Shown here: positions 16,112 to 24,302 of the stretch, in pieces
Numbering within the stretch: the first letter of the stretch is position 1
Layout: each line of letters starts with the position of its first letter
Source: Polyangiaceae bacterium
GTDB lineage: Bacteria > Myxococcota_A > Polyangia > Polyangiales > Polyangiaceae
Assembly (NCBI GenBank): GCA_029266615.1
Contig: JAQSWN010000054.1
Span: forward strand, 1 to 34,463
Length of the DNA stretch: 34,463 nt
Reading direction: 5' to 3'
Made by a program: the position numbers and the translations under genes
The notes under the pieces: model-generated
What the model was told of the DNA's origin: nothing
The model's database searches: none
Seen by the model: the letters and a program-made list of their open reading frames with translations, nothing else

Positions 16112-16960
16112 TCAGAGACGCGGCAGCGTGAAACCGTACACTAGGAAGCGGAGCTTCGGCCCGTTCTGCCAGATCCACGGCGCGCTCAGCCGTGCGGGAC
16201 CGAAGCTACGCGAAAGCACGGGGTCGTCCCCCAGGGCGAGCCGAATCACGTCCGGGTGTGACGAGTGAATGACGTGACCGGCGGCGACGAGCCCGTTCAT
16301 GAGCGCAGGAAGCTCCGCCTCGTTTCGCCCCTTCCCCGGGGGAAAAGCGGCAGATTCGCAGAGGTCGGTGATCAGCAGGGCGTCGCCGCCCGGCTTGGTC
16401 AGCGCCGCCAACGTGCGAAGGTGGGTTAGCGTCAAGAACTCCCGCAAGGCGAGGAACAGTTGGTGCCGGTCGCCCAAGCTTTGAAGCAGCGTGAGCTGGA
16501 GCTGAGTGAGCAAGCACGTCGACGCGACCACATCGAACGGGCCCGGCAGCGCGACCGCAATGCGCTTGGCGCCGGCGGCTGGCGCCTTCATCAGCTCTTC
16601 GGGCGTGACTTGCATACGTCCCCAGCGCTCCAAGTGCTCGAACATGCCCGAGAGATCCACGGGCGCGTGGGCGAACAGGCGCGCTCGCGGACCTTCTGGG
16701 ACACGCGCTCGCGCTCTCGAGAGCGCCTCCGCGTCGACGTCCACCAGGTGCACCTCCGCGAAGCGTGTGAGAAGCTCCTCCAGCTCCAGGTCGTATGCGT
16801 TACCGGCGCCGAGCACGCACAGGCGGTCCCCACCCAGCCGCTGGCTCGCGGAGATGAGCCGCGTTTGCTGCTCGCGGTGGCCGCGAAACGAATCGAAGTG
16901 GGGCAGCCCGCTCTGGTTGGAAACGCGCTGCTCTTCGAGCTGCTTTTCGACTCGGCTCAT
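16112..16960 (-). CDS. SAM-dependent methyltransferase-fold protein
   Basis: A 282-residue cytoplasmic protein with a class I Rossmann methyltransferase core. Motif I is LCVLGAGNAYDLELE (GAGNAYD at 51-57). The acidic end of strand 2 is VHLVDVD (71-76). PFDVVASTCLLTQLQ matches the motif IV region, followed by LAALTKPGGDALLITDL. The substrate is unknown. Its ATG overlaps the stop of the upstream LamG lipoprotein gene (ATGA), so it is co-translated with a surface protein, an unusual partnership for a cytoplasmic enzyme. The SAM loop is GAGNAYD rather than GxGxG, so catalysis is probable but not certain. Confidence 0.72.
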   Translation of the reverse strand: MSRVEKQLEEQRVSNQSGLPHFDSFRGHREQQTRLISASQRLGGDRLCVLGAGNAYDLELEELLTRFAEVHLVDVDAEALSRARARVPEGPRARLFAHAPVDLSGMFEHLERWGRMQVTPEELMKAPAAGAKRIAVALPGPFDVVASTCLLTQLQLTLLQSLGDRHQLFLALREFLTLTHLRTLAALTKPGGDALLITDLCESAAFPPGKGRNEAELPALMNGLVAAGHVIHSSHPDVIRLALGDDPVLSRSFGPARLSAPWIWQNGPKLRFLVYGFTLPRL

Positions 16961-17970
16961 TCCGCAAGGAATGCTGGATCAGGTCCGCTCGTGAAGCTCG
17001 TGGCAATTTGGGAAGCGGTGAGCGCGGCTCCATAAACGCGGAAATCGTGGAGCGTGGCCGTGAGCTCGGGGTCCGAATCGTATTGGCTACGCCCGAGCCA
17101 GCAATTCACGTCGTCCAGGTCGGCGAGCGCGCCGGTGAACGGCTGCTCCCCCGCGCTCTCACCGTCCACGTAGACCTTGAGCTGCTCCGTCGCGCTGTCC
17201 ACGACGAGGACGACTTGGGTCAAGGCTTGCGGGAGCGCAGCGGCGCCGCTCACTCGCGTCTCCACGGTCGCCGCGCCGCCCTCCACCGAGTAGACGCCGC
17301 GGAGCGCGCCGCCGGAAGCCGTGTCAGTCATGGGCGTCAGAAACAGGTAGGTTTCGCCGTCCTCGGGGGTGTCCTCGGCGGCCGCGCTGGAGCTCCCAAA
17401 ATCGAAGAGGCGCTGCCACGCGGGCCCGCCGCCCCACGTCACCCAAGTCTCCAGCGTCGCGCTGGTGAGTGAAGAAATGAGGCCATTCGGCAGGTCCACG
17501 TAAGGGCCACTCGTGCCTCCGCTCAGCTCGACCACACCCTTGCCTCCGACTTTGGAGAGCATGCCGCCAGCTTGTACGGTGCCGTGCGCGGCGCCTACGC
17601 GGTCCATCACGACCGCGCCTTCACCCTCGAAGTCGTAGCGGTGCACGAGCGCGCTCTTGAGCGCGGCGCAATCCACGCAGCCGTTCGTGGACGTTCCGCC
17701 TTGGCCCCCACCGGCCCCCATGCCTGCGCCGGACGCCGCGCCCCCCGAGCCAGCACCGGGCCCCGTGCCCCCTAAGCCGGCGCCCGCCCCCGAGGCCGCG
17801 CCCGCGCTCGCGCCGCCACTCCCTCCTTGGGGTCCGTTGCCACCGGCGCTGCTCGCTGAGCCGCTCATGGACTCGATGGGCAAATCCGGTGGGAGCGGCG
17901 CGAGCTCCTCGTACGTGGAGCAAGCAGCGAGCAGCGCAAAGGCCGCGAGGGGTGACGCAAGGCTACGCAT
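16957..17970 (-). CDS. LamG-domain lipoprotein (paralog of 24302-25192)
   Basis: A 337-residue lipoprotein. The signal peptide MRSLASPLAAFALLAAC ends in a good lipobox (LAAC). Residues about 35-95 are a Gly/Ala/Ser/Thr low-complexity linker, followed by a CVDC pair. The C-terminal ~230 residues form a LamG/concanavalin-like jelly roll: LVHRYDFEGEGAVVMDRVGAAHGTV, LETWVTW, WQRLFDFGS, and WLGRSQYDSDPELTATLHDFRVYGAALTASQI. Such domains bind sugars or proteins and are commonly surface-exposed. It is the first gene of a pair with the methyltransferase-like gene. The start at 17970 places the signal peptide correctly; the open frame upstream lies antisense to galM and is spurious. Confidence 0.88.
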   Translation of the reverse strand: MRSLASPLAAFALLAACSTYEELAPLPPDLPIESMSGSASSAGGNGPQGGSGGASAGAASGAGAGLGGTGPGAGSGGAASGAGMGAGGGQGGTSTNGCVDCAALKSALVHRYDFEGEGAVVMDRVGAAHGTVQAGGMLSKVGGKGVVELSGGTSGPYVDLPNGLISSLTSATLETWVTWGGGPAWQRLFDFGSSSAAAEDTPEDGETYLFLTPMTDTASGGALRGVYSVEGGAATVETRVSGAAALPQALTQVVLVVDSATEQLKVYVDGESAGEQPFTGALADLDDVNCWLGRSQYDSDPELTATLHDFRVYGAALTASQIATSFTSGPDPAFLAE

Positions 17971-17982
17971 GATCCAAGTGGC

Positions 17983-18012
17983 AATATGACGGCTTTTCGA
18001 CGTCTGGTCGAA
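17983..18012 (-). promoter_or_regulatory. possible promoter of the LamG lipoprotein gene
   Basis: On the minus strand a TTCGAC hexamer (18012-18007), an 18-bp spacer and CATATT (17988-17983) lie about 12 bp before the ATG at 17970. The -10 box matches TATAAT at 4 of 6 positions; the -35 box is weak. Confidence 0.3.
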
Positions 18013-18186
18013 GGACCGCCTTGCAGGCCAGCACATACCAGGTGACGCTCGGGCCGTTCCGTCGATCAGGGAAAGTTCTTCGAGCCGGCCGCGCTGCGCC
18101 CGGCGCGGGCGGAGATTTATGACTCGATTCGACGGCTTGACGTCACTAAACCCGGCTACTCGACCCCTCTCAGCTGATGAGACCCC

Positions 18187-19419
18187 ATGGCCAATCGTAG
18201 AGCTCTGTCTTTCGTTTTCCCGTTGTTCGGCGCCTGCCTCGCTTCGCTGTCTGCTTGCGCGAGCTCCTCGCCCGCGGAGCCGGTGACGGCCGCAGAGCCG
18301 CCTGCCGCCGCTCCCGCGACGGTCGCGAGCGCTCCTTCGGAAGCCAAAGAGGCCCCTTCGGAAAAGTCCGTCTCGGAGGCCCCCTTCGGCAGCGTGAACG
18401 GCGTGGAAGTAAAGCTCTACACGCTCAAGAACAAGAACGGCCTCGTCGCCAAGATCACTAACTACGGCGGCATCGTTACGGAGCTTCACACTCCGGATAA
18501 GTCCGGGAAGATGGCCGACATCGTCCTCGGCTACGACAAGGTGGACGACTACGTGAAGGCGACGCCGTACTTCGGCGCCGTCATCGGTCGCGTCGCCAAC
18601 CGGATCAAGAACGCGCAGTTTTCGCTGGACGGCAAAACGTACAAGCTCGCCGCCAACGCAGACAAGAACTCCTTGCACGGCGGCAAAGTAGGTTGGGACA
18701 AAGTGATCTGGAAGGCCGAGGCATCGGAGACCGAGCGCGGCCCCTCGCTCAAGCTCACCTACGTGTCCAAGGACGGAGAAGAGGGGTACCCCGGCACCGT
18801 CACCGCGCAGAATGTCTACACGCTCACGCACGACAACGAGCTCAAGGTAGAAATGTCGGCGACCACGGACAAGACGACGATCGTCAACATGGCGCACCAC
18901 ACCTACTGGAACCTGAGCGGGCACGATTCTGGCCCGATCACGGGCGAGGAGCTGACGCTGTTCGCCGACCAGTTCACCCCCGGCCCGAGCGTCGCCGACC
19001 CGGTGCCGGACGGCAAGGTCAAGCCCGTGAAGGGCACGCCTTTCGATTTCACGGCCCCCAAGCTGATCGGAAAAGACCTGAAAGAAGCTGGCGGTAAGCC
19101 GATTGGCTTCGATTCGAACTGGGTGGTCAAAGGCGATCCGCACACGCTCCGCCCCGTCGCCAAGCTCAAGGATCCGAAGACTGGCCGCGTGCTGGAGCTC
19201 TCCGCAGACCAGCCCGGCGTGCAGTTCTACTCAGGAAATTTTCTGGACGGGAGCAATAAAGGGAAGGGCGGCGTCGCCTACCAGCAGTACACCGGGCTCT
19301 GCCTGGAGTCGCAGAAGTTTCCGAATTCGATCAACGTGCCCGCTTGGAAAGATGAAGTCATTCTCAAGCCCGGCGCCACCTACAAGCACACCATGGTGCA
19401 CAAGCTCTCGGTCGAGTGA
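18187..19419 (+). CDS. galM: aldose 1-epimerase (galactose mutarotase), lipoprotein form
   Basis: Interconverts alpha and beta anomers of aldoses. The enzyme domain (residues 70-410) is complete: GGIVTELHTPDKSGKMADIVLGY, GRVANRI (substrate Arg), SLHGG (H164), catalytic acid H238 in NMAHHTYWNLSG, D309, and catalytic base E374 in YTGLCLESQKFP. Unlike the typical ~340-residue cytoplasmic enzyme it has a signal peptide with lipobox (ASLSAC, Cys24) and a ~45-residue Ala/Pro/Glu linker, so it should act outside the inner membrane. GATGAGA precedes the ATG at 18187. The Gfo/Idh/MocA gene lies 87 bp downstream after a hairpin. Confidence 0.93.
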   Translation: MANRRALSFVFPLFGACLASLSACASSSPAEPVTAAEPPAAAPATVASAPSEAKEAPSEKSVSEAPFGSVNGVEVKLYTLKNKNGLVAKITNYGGIVTELHTPDKSGKMADIVLGYDKVDDYVKATPYFGAVIGRVANRIKNAQFSLDGKTYKLAANADKNSLHGGKVGWDKVIWKAEASETERGPSLKLTYVSKDGEEGYPGTVTAQNVYTLTHDNELKVEMSATTDKTTIVNMAHHTYWNLSGHDSGPITGEELTLFADQFTPGPSVADPVPDGKVKPVKGTPFDFTAPKLIGKDLKEAGGKPIGFDSNWVVKGDPHTLRPVAKLKDPKTGRVLELSADQPGVQFYSGNFLDGSNKGKGGVAYQQYTGLCLESQKFPNSINVPAWKDEVILKPGATYKHTMVHKLSVE

Positions 19420-19433
19420 GCTTCGCCGAGCCG

Positions 19434-19459
19434 GCCCCCGGCGCTGCGCCGCTTGGGGC
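19434..19459 (+). terminator. hairpin between galM and the oxidoreductase gene
   Basis: A nested stem sits 14 nt after the galM stop: an outer GCCCC/GGGGC pair encloses GGCGC-T-GCGCC. There is no T-run, so it may attenuate rather than fully terminate transcription into the next gene. Confidence 0.45.
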
Positions 19460-19506
19460 ACCGGTTCGGTTCGGCGCTCTTGCACGGGACGACGAGGGTT
19501 CGAGAC

Positions 19507-20526
19507 ATGAAGAGCAAAGTCAGGTTCGGTGTTATCGGAACGGGCGGCATCGCGGCTGATTTCTGCGAGGCGCTGCGGGGCTCGGAGACGTGCGAGGTGG
19601 TGAGCGCCGTCGGCTCTTCCGCGGAAAAGAGCGCCACGTTCTCGCGACGCTTCGGGCTCGCACGCAGCGCCGCCAACTTGAAAGATTTGCTCGGGGACGA
19701 GGGGGTGGACGTCGTGTACGTCGCGACCCCTCATCCACTCCACGAAGCGCAAGCGCTCGCCTGCATCGAGATGGGCAAGCACGTGCTGTGCGAAAAGCCT
19801 CTCACGGTGGACGCTCCGAGTACCGAGCGCGTGCTGCAGGCAGCCAAGCAGCGCGGCGTCTTCCTGCTGGAAGCGTACATGTACCGCTGCCATCCACTAC
19901 TGACGTCGCTCATCGAGCGGGTGAAGCGCGGAGACATCGGCGAGCTGCGGCACATCAAAGCGGATTTCGGTTTTCGGGTGCCTCGAGATCCGCAGGGCCG
20001 GCTGTTCGACTTGAAGCTCGGCGGCGGCGGCATCCTCGACGTGGGCGGCTACTGCATGTCGTTCGCACGCTTGTTGGCCGGCGTCGTGAGCTCCGCCCCG
20101 TTCGCGGAGCCCGCGCGCCTCCATGCCGTTGGCTTCACTGGACCGACCGGCGCGGATGAGATCTCGACCGCGCTCGTCGAGTTCGCCTCCGGTCTCACCG
20201 CGACTCTCACGTGCGCCGTGCACCATCGGGTGGGCACCGAGGCGGTGCTGTACGGAGAAGCGGGTCGCATCGTTTTGCCCGATCCGTGGATCCCGCAAGG
20301 CATGCGCCAGTCTTTGGAAACGAGCTTCGTGGTGAAGCGCGAAGGCGCGGAGGACGAAGTGGTCAGCGTGCGTACGGAACGGCCCACCTACGCGGTTCAG
20401 GCCGAGCTCGTCGCTCGTTCGCTCTCGAGCGGCCAGGCGCCCTGGCCGGCCATGAGCTGGGAGGACTCGCTCGGTAACATGCGCGCGCTCGACGCCTGGC
20501 GCGCCGCGATCGCGAAGAACGCCTAA
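19507..20526 (+). CDS. Gfo/Idh/MocA family oxidoreductase
   Basis: A 339-residue cytoplasmic NAD(P)-dependent oxidoreductase. The N-terminal Rossmann fold has GVIGTGGIAADF (GxGxxA at 11-16). The family motif CEKP lies at 95-98 (KHVLCEKPLTVDA). The C-terminal domain has LEAYMYRCHPL and GGGGILDVGGYCMSF, where the catalytic Asp-Tyr region of glucose-fructose oxidoreductase and dihydrodiol dehydrogenase relatives is found. There is no twin-arginine signal. The start ATG at 19507 follows a GAGGG sequence. Adjacency to a mutarotase suggests a sugar substrate (inference). It converges on the next gene with a 12-bp gap. Confidence 0.92.
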   Translation: MKSKVRFGVIGTGGIAADFCEALRGSETCEVVSAVGSSAEKSATFSRRFGLARSAANLKDLLGDEGVDVVYVATPHPLHEAQALACIEMGKHVLCEKPLTVDAPSTERVLQAAKQRGVFLLEAYMYRCHPLLTSLIERVKRGDIGELRHIKADFGFRVPRDPQGRLFDLKLGGGGILDVGGYCMSFARLLAGVVSSAPFAEPARLHAVGFTGPTGADEISTALVEFASGLTATLTCAVHHRVGTEAVLYGEAGRIVLPDPWIPQGMRQSLETSFVVKREGAEDEVVSVRTERPTYAVQAELVARSLSSGQAPWPAMSWEDSLGNMRALDAWRAAIAKNA

Positions 20527-20538
20527 GAGCCTCGTGCT

Positions 20539-21015
20539 CTATCGCGAAGACAAGCCGCAGGCCGACAAGATTCTCGGCTTCAGACCTGGCGCTTCGCTCA
20601 CGACAACGAACGCCTGGGCTCTCGAGCGGAGGCTGGGGGTCGGTCGCTCCAGACAGTCGGCCATGAGCCGGTAGCTTTGCTCGAGGTCCCGCCACTGGGG
20701 GGCGGAATCTTCCCCAAAACGCGTCTGGGCGTCGTCGAGGAGACGGCGCGCCTTCTCGAACTCCGAGGCCTGGACGAGGGCGTCGATCGATTCGTACAGC
20801 TCGCGGCGAGACGCGAGTCGTTCGAGCTCCGGTGACGTCGTCGTCTCCATCGTCCCCCTCGCCGTGACCGAGGCGGGCGCGATAGGCGGCGCTTCACTGG
20901 TGGCGGCGGCGCCTGCCGCGGTTGGAGTCGCGGAGCGCTCTCGCTCTTCGAACAACACCGCGCTCCCCGCGACGCCACCAATGGCAAGGACGATGAGCAG
21001 AGTCCGATTCACCAT
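20539..21015 (-). CDS. small membrane-anchored protein of unknown function
   Basis: A 158-residue protein with one N-terminal hydrophobic segment (MVNRTLLIVLAIGGVAGSAVLF) that could be a membrane anchor or uncleaved signal. An Ala/Pro/Thr-rich linker (residues 25-60) is followed by a helical charged domain (ELERLASRRELYESIDALVQASEFEKARRLLDDAQTRFGEDSAPQWRDLEQSYRLMADC) that resembles a single TPR-like helical pair. Codon use is of the local type. The start at 21015 is preferred over the frame's first start at 21033 because it directly precedes the hydrophobic segment. Its promoter region is shared with the divergent sigma-factor operon, so a functional link is possible. Confidence 0.6.
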   Translation of the reverse strand: MVNRTLLIVLAIGGVAGSAVLFEERERSATPTAAGAAATSEAPPIAPASVTARGTMETTTSPELERLASRRELYESIDALVQASEFEKARRLLDDAQTRFGEDSAPQWRDLEQSYRLMADCLERPTPSLRSRAQAFVVVSEAPGLKPRILSACGLSSR

Positions 21016-21388
21016 TGGAGGCGTAGTGCACACGTCCGCCCAGCGCTCGCACCTTGTGCGTGAAATACTCGCTCGAGCGCACCTGCGGAGGAATTTTCGA
21101 GGACTACGATTGAGCAGGTGGGTCGGCAGGCGTAACGCGGATCAAAATTCGCACGTCGCGTTGTCGCTAGTTGTTGGCAGTGGTCGTGTGCGCATCGCCC
21201 AACTCAACTATTGCGCTGGCTAACCCGCATAATCTTAAGAAACCTAAGAAATGAGCATTGCGCGACTCGAGTAGTTGAGTTTAAATGTGAAGCCGCAGGC
21301 GCGAGATCGTCCACTCGCGCGTGAAGGCACCTTGGCGCAATTGGCAACGAGGCAGGTCTCGCACGATGTAGCGGCCACGGCCGCCGCC
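21016..21388. other. 373-bp divergent control region upstream of the sigma operon
   Basis: The first ~180 bp hold nothing recognisable. From about 21200 to 21290 the sequence becomes distinctly AT-richer and carries the repeats annotated at 21201-21281. The last ~100 bp (21287-21388) are in frame with the sigma factor and may be its true N-terminus if the GTG at 21287 or the TTG at 21275 is used. Confidence 0.5.
21201..21281. promoter_or_regulatory. AT-rich control region with inverted and direct repeats before the ECF sigma gene
   Basis: A perfect 10-bp inverted repeat AACTCAACTA (21201-21210) / TAGTTGAGTT (21272-21281) brackets the region. Inside are a direct repeat ATTGCGC (21210-21216 and 21257-21263), the direct repeats TTAAGAAA/CTAAGAAA (about 21235-21250), a CATAAT hexamer (21228-21233) and the palindrome ACTCGAGT (21265-21272). 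It is the most AT-rich stretch seen in the window, as expected for the promoter and operator of the sigma operon. Confidence 0.55.
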
Positions 21389-21994
21389 ATGCCGTCCCTC
21401 GCAGATGCGGACGACGCCGCGCTCGCGCGCGCTCTCATCGAGAAGAACGCGGCCGCTCCGCGCGTGACGTGGACCCGCTTCTCGCCGCTGGTTCGCCGTA
21501 TTCTGCGTCGTTCTCTCGGTCCGCAGCACGACGTGGAAGACATCGTGCAGGACGTCTTTCTGTGCTTGTTCGAGCGCGTGCACACCTTGCGGGACCCCGT
21601 CGCGTTCAAGGCGTTCGTCATCGCCATCACCGTGCGCACCGCTCGCTACGAGATCCGCCGCGCCCGCGTGCGGCGCTGGGTAGGCCTGTCGCGGACGGCG
21701 GAGCTGCCGGACCTACGGGTCGTCGCCGCGGACACCGACTCCCAGCACGCCCTCATTCGTTTTTACCAGGTGCTCGCGCGCATCAACGAACGGGACCGAA
21801 CCGCCTTCGTGCTGCGTTTCATCGAGGGCATGGAGGCCGCGGAAGTAGCCGCAGCTCTGGAGGTTTCCGTCCCTACCGCCCGGCGCTGTTTCACCAGGGC
21901 TTGGGAACGGGTTACCTTCTTCGCCCAAAGGGATCCATTTTTAGTTGATTACTTGAGCAAGCTCGAAGTCACCTCTCCTGAAGAAACGCCATGA
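21389..21994 (+). CDS. ECF-type RNA polymerase sigma factor
   Basis: A sigma-70 family factor of the ECF type (201 residues from the chosen start). Region 2 is FSPLVRRILRRSLGPQHDVEDIVQDVFLCLFERVHTLRDPVAFKAFVIAITVRTARYEIRR, with the -10 recognition helix. Region 4 is LARINERDRTAFVLRFIEGMEAAEVAAALEVSVPTARRCFTRAWERV, a helix-turn-helix for -35 recognition. Regions 1.2 and 3 are absent, as expected of ECF factors. The ATG at 21389 is chosen because region 2 begins shortly after it; the frame stays open to 21275 with GTG (21287) and TTG (21275) alternatives and no clear Shine-Dalgarno for any. It overlaps the FecR-like gene by ATGA, the usual arrangement for a sigma factor with its regulator. Confidence 0.9.
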   Translation: MPSLADADDAALARALIEKNAAAPRVTWTRFSPLVRRILRRSLGPQHDVEDIVQDVFLCLFERVHTLRDPVAFKAFVIAITVRTARYEIRRARVRRWVGLSRTAELPDLRVVAADTDSQHALIRFYQVLARINERDRTAFVLRFIEGMEAAEVAAALEVSVPTARRCFTRAWERVTFFAQRDPFLVDYLSKLEVTSPEETP

Positions 21995-23250
21995 AACTCG
22001 CCCATGCCGACCAGCCCACTGCCGAGCTCGTGAAGCTCGCTCAGCGGGAGCTGCGGGGGGATTCGGTGCTCTCGGAGGACGCGGGCTTTGCCCGGCTGGA
22101 GGCCCGGCGCTCCACGCCGCGACCCAGCCTTTGGGGCAAAGGTTGGCTGGTGGGGGGTGGCGCCTTGGCGGGCGCTGCCGCCCTAGCCGCCGCCCTCTGG
22201 CTTCCCGCTGGCGAGCGCGCGCTCACGTTCGAGGTTGCGGGCGGCTCCGTGGGAGAGAGCGGTCGCGTCATCGGCCATCAAGGCACGCGCATCCGCTTTT
22301 CGGATGGCTCGGAGGCAAGCCTCGCCCAGGGCACCGAAGCACGCGTCCAGAACGTCACGGAGCACGGCGCCGAGGTCTTGCTCGAGCGCGGCAGCATGCG
22401 CGTCAGTATCGCCAAGAAGCCGGAGGCGTCTTGGAAGGTCGCAGCCGGGCCGTACGACGTGCGCGTCACCGGCACCGCCTTCGACGTGAGCTGGTCGGCG
22501 CAGGCTCAGGCCTTTGATTTGCGCATGCAAACGGGCGCGGTCATCGTCACCGGGCCGCTTGCGCAGAGCGGAATCGTCCTCAAAGCCGGCCAGCACCTGT
22601 TCGGCGGTGTCGCCGAGGGACGGCTCACGGTGGAAGGCGGAGAGTCGGCGCAGGCCCCCACTCCCGTGGCTGCGGCCGAAGCCGCACCGAATCCGGGCGC
22701 GCCCGAGCCAGCCAGCGGGGCGGCGGCGGCGGCCGTGGGTCCCAACGTCACCGCGCCGCGTGCGGCGCTGGAGCCGCACGCCTGGACCAAGCAAGTCGCG
22801 CAGGGTCATTTCAACGACGTGCTGCGACAAGCGGAGGAGCGAGGCATGAGCCGCACACTGGACGGCGGGTCGCTCGAAGAGCTCTCCGCGCTGGCTGACG
22901 CCGCGCGCTACGCGGGTCGCGGTGCGGTCGCCACGCGGGTACTGCTCGCGCAGCGGCAGCGCTTTCCGAGCTCGAGCGCTGCGCGAGACGCGGCCTTCTT
23001 CCTGGGTCGGCTCGCCGAGGGCACCGGCAGCGGCGCCATAGAATGGTACGAGCGCTACGTAAGCGAGAGCCCGCGCGGCGCTTACGCGTCCCAGGCATTC
23101 GGCCGGAAAATGATGCTGCTGTACAAGCAGCGGGGCGCGGCGGCGGCCAAGCCCGTCGCAAGCGACTATCTCTCTCGCTATCCGAACGGTCCCTACGCGG
23201 CTGCAGCCCGCAAGATCGATCAGGAGTTTCGGTCCCAAAAGCTTCCATGA
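21991..23250 (+). CDS. FecR-domain membrane protein with C-terminal TPR-like region
   Basis: A 419-residue single-pass inner-membrane protein, the likely regulator or anti-sigma partner of the upstream ECF factor. A ~50-residue cytoplasmic N-terminus with helical EDAGFARLEARR is followed by one transmembrane segment (GWLVGGGALAGAAALAAALWL, 51-71). A periplasmic FecR domain (about 95-190) shows GTRIRFSDGSEASLAQGTEARV, VLLERGSMRVSI, GPYDVRVTGTAFDVSW and MQTGAVIVTGP. An Ala/Pro linker (215-265) leads to a helical tail with TPR-like helices (SSSAARDAAFFLGRLAEGTGSGAIEWYERYVSESPRGAYASQAFGR). It overlaps the genes on both sides by ATGA. Confidence 0.9.
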   Translation: MKLAHADQPTAELVKLAQRELRGDSVLSEDAGFARLEARRSTPRPSLWGKGWLVGGGALAGAAALAAALWLPAGERALTFEVAGGSVGESGRVIGHQGTRIRFSDGSEASLAQGTEARVQNVTEHGAEVLLERGSMRVSIAKKPEASWKVAAGPYDVRVTGTAFDVSWSAQAQAFDLRMQTGAVIVTGPLAQSGIVLKAGQHLFGGVAEGRLTVEGGESAQAPTPVAAAEAAPNPGAPEPASGAAAAAVGPNVTAPRAALEPHAWTKQVAQGHFNDVLRQAEERGMSRTLDGGSLEELSALADAARYAGRGAVATRVLLAQRQRFPSSSAARDAAFFLGRLAEGTGSGAIEWYERYVSESPRGAYASQAFGRKMMLLYKQRGAAAAKPVASDYLSRYPNGPYAAAARKIDQEFRSQKLP

Positions 23251-24302
23251 AGCGAAGGGGGTGGCTCCGGCGGCTGGCGTGGAGCTATGCGCTCGGCGTC
23301 TCGCTGACTACCTCCGAAGCGCTGGCCGAGTACAGTCACCGTGTGCTGTTGCTCGAACGGTCCGCGAGCGACGAAGCGAGCCGAGAAGTGACGACGCGCG
23401 TGCGCGCGGAGCTGAGCGCCGCCGGGTTCGACGTCGTGGTCGTACCCGCGCAAGAGACGGATCCGCAAGCCGCCGTGGAGGGCGCGGGGCGCGAGCTGCA
23501 CCCCGCTTCCGTGCTGCTCGTGGAACCCGAGGACGACGGCTCGGAGCTTTGGCTCGCAGATCGGATGCTGCGAAAGACGGTGGTGCTGCGCCTGCGAGCC
23601 GGGCCGGACCGCAATCAGGAAGCCGCGCGCATCGCCGTGCAAGCGGTGGAGCTCGTCAAGGCGCGGCTCGCCGAGCTGGCCGTCACGCGCGAGAACGAGG
23701 CCGCGCGCCCGCCGCCGCCGCCACCGCCACCGCCGCCGCCGTTCGTCCTCGAGCCGGAAACGCGCGGGGCCCGGCCGAACTTGACGCTCGGAGTCGCACT
23801 TTTAGAGAGCTTTCAACGAGGCCAGAACGCCATCTCGCCGGTGATTCGCCTGGGCGTAACCCTGCCCGAACGGTGGACGGGAGACGTCCTGGCGTTGGAC
23901 GCGCGGGGGAGCTTCGTCGGTCTGGGCCGCGCGGCCCGCATCGAGCAAGGGCCAGGAGCGGCAACGTTGCGCCACACCGCGGTCGCTTTGGACGTCGTCA
24001 TGCGGTTTCTACCGCAACGGCGCTTACAGCCATTCGTCAGCCTCGGCGCGGGTTTCCTGGCCCTGGACGTGGCGGGCGCGGCGCCGGATCCCTACCGCAA
24101 CGCGTCCGCACGAACATTCAGCGGCTTGGTCAACGCGAGTGGTGGCGTCTGGCTGAAGCCGCTCTCCAGCCTCGGCTTGGTGTTGGAGGCTCAGCTCCTC
24201 CAGGCTTGGAGCAAGACCGTCGTGCGCATCGCCGGTGAAGACGCAGCCGAGGTAGCCGCGCCGCTGCTCGTGCTGAGCGGCGGATTGATGGCGGAGTTCT
24301 GA
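23247..24302 (+). CDS. exported protein with proline hinge and barrel-like C-terminal domain
   Basis: A 351-residue exported protein with a signal peptide (RRLAWSYALGVSLTTSEALA, cleaved after ALA). The N-terminal periplasmic domain (about 30-150) looks alpha/beta: HRVLLLERSASDEASREVTTRVRAELSAAGFDVVVVPAQET, then ASVLLVEPEDDGSELWLADR. Eleven consecutive prolines (encoded near 23710-23743) form a stiff hinge. The C-terminal ~180 residues have repeated amphipathic strands and end in LVLSGGLMAEF, with a terminal Phe as in outer-membrane beta-barrels. It is translationally coupled to the FecR protein and to the LamG gene. It may be the outer-membrane partner of the sigma/FecR pair (inference). The family was not recognised. 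Confidence 0.75.
   Translation: MKRRGWLRRLAWSYALGVSLTTSEALAEYSHRVLLLERSASDEASREVTTRVRAELSAAGFDVVVVPAQETDPQAAVEGAGRELHPASVLLVEPEDDGSELWLADRMLRKTVVLRLRAGPDRNQEAARIAVQAVELVKARLAELAVTRENEAARPPPPPPPPPPPFVLEPETRGARPNLTLGVALLESFQRGQNAISPVIRLGVTLPERWTGDVLALDARGSFVGLGRAARIEQGPGAATLRHTAVALDVVMRFLPQRRLQPFVSLGAGFLALDVAGAAPDPYRNASARTFSGLVNASGGVWLKPLSSLGLVLEAQLLQAWSKTVVRIAGEDAAEVAAPLLVLSGGLMAEF

Noticed and set aside
18137..18165. TTGACG (18137-18142) as -35 of galM, and its TGACGTCA palindrome
   Set aside because: No -10 hexamer at 16-18 bp; an isolated 8-bp palindrome is expected by chance.
17971..19143. N-terminal extension of the LamG frame antisense to galM
   Set aside because: The real protein begins with a signal peptide and lipobox at 17970; the upstream part mirrors galM on the other strand.
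23709..23743. CCG/CCA repeat tract as a mobile or regulatory repeat
   Set aside because: It is in frame and encodes the polyproline hinge of an exported protein, so it is explained by coding.
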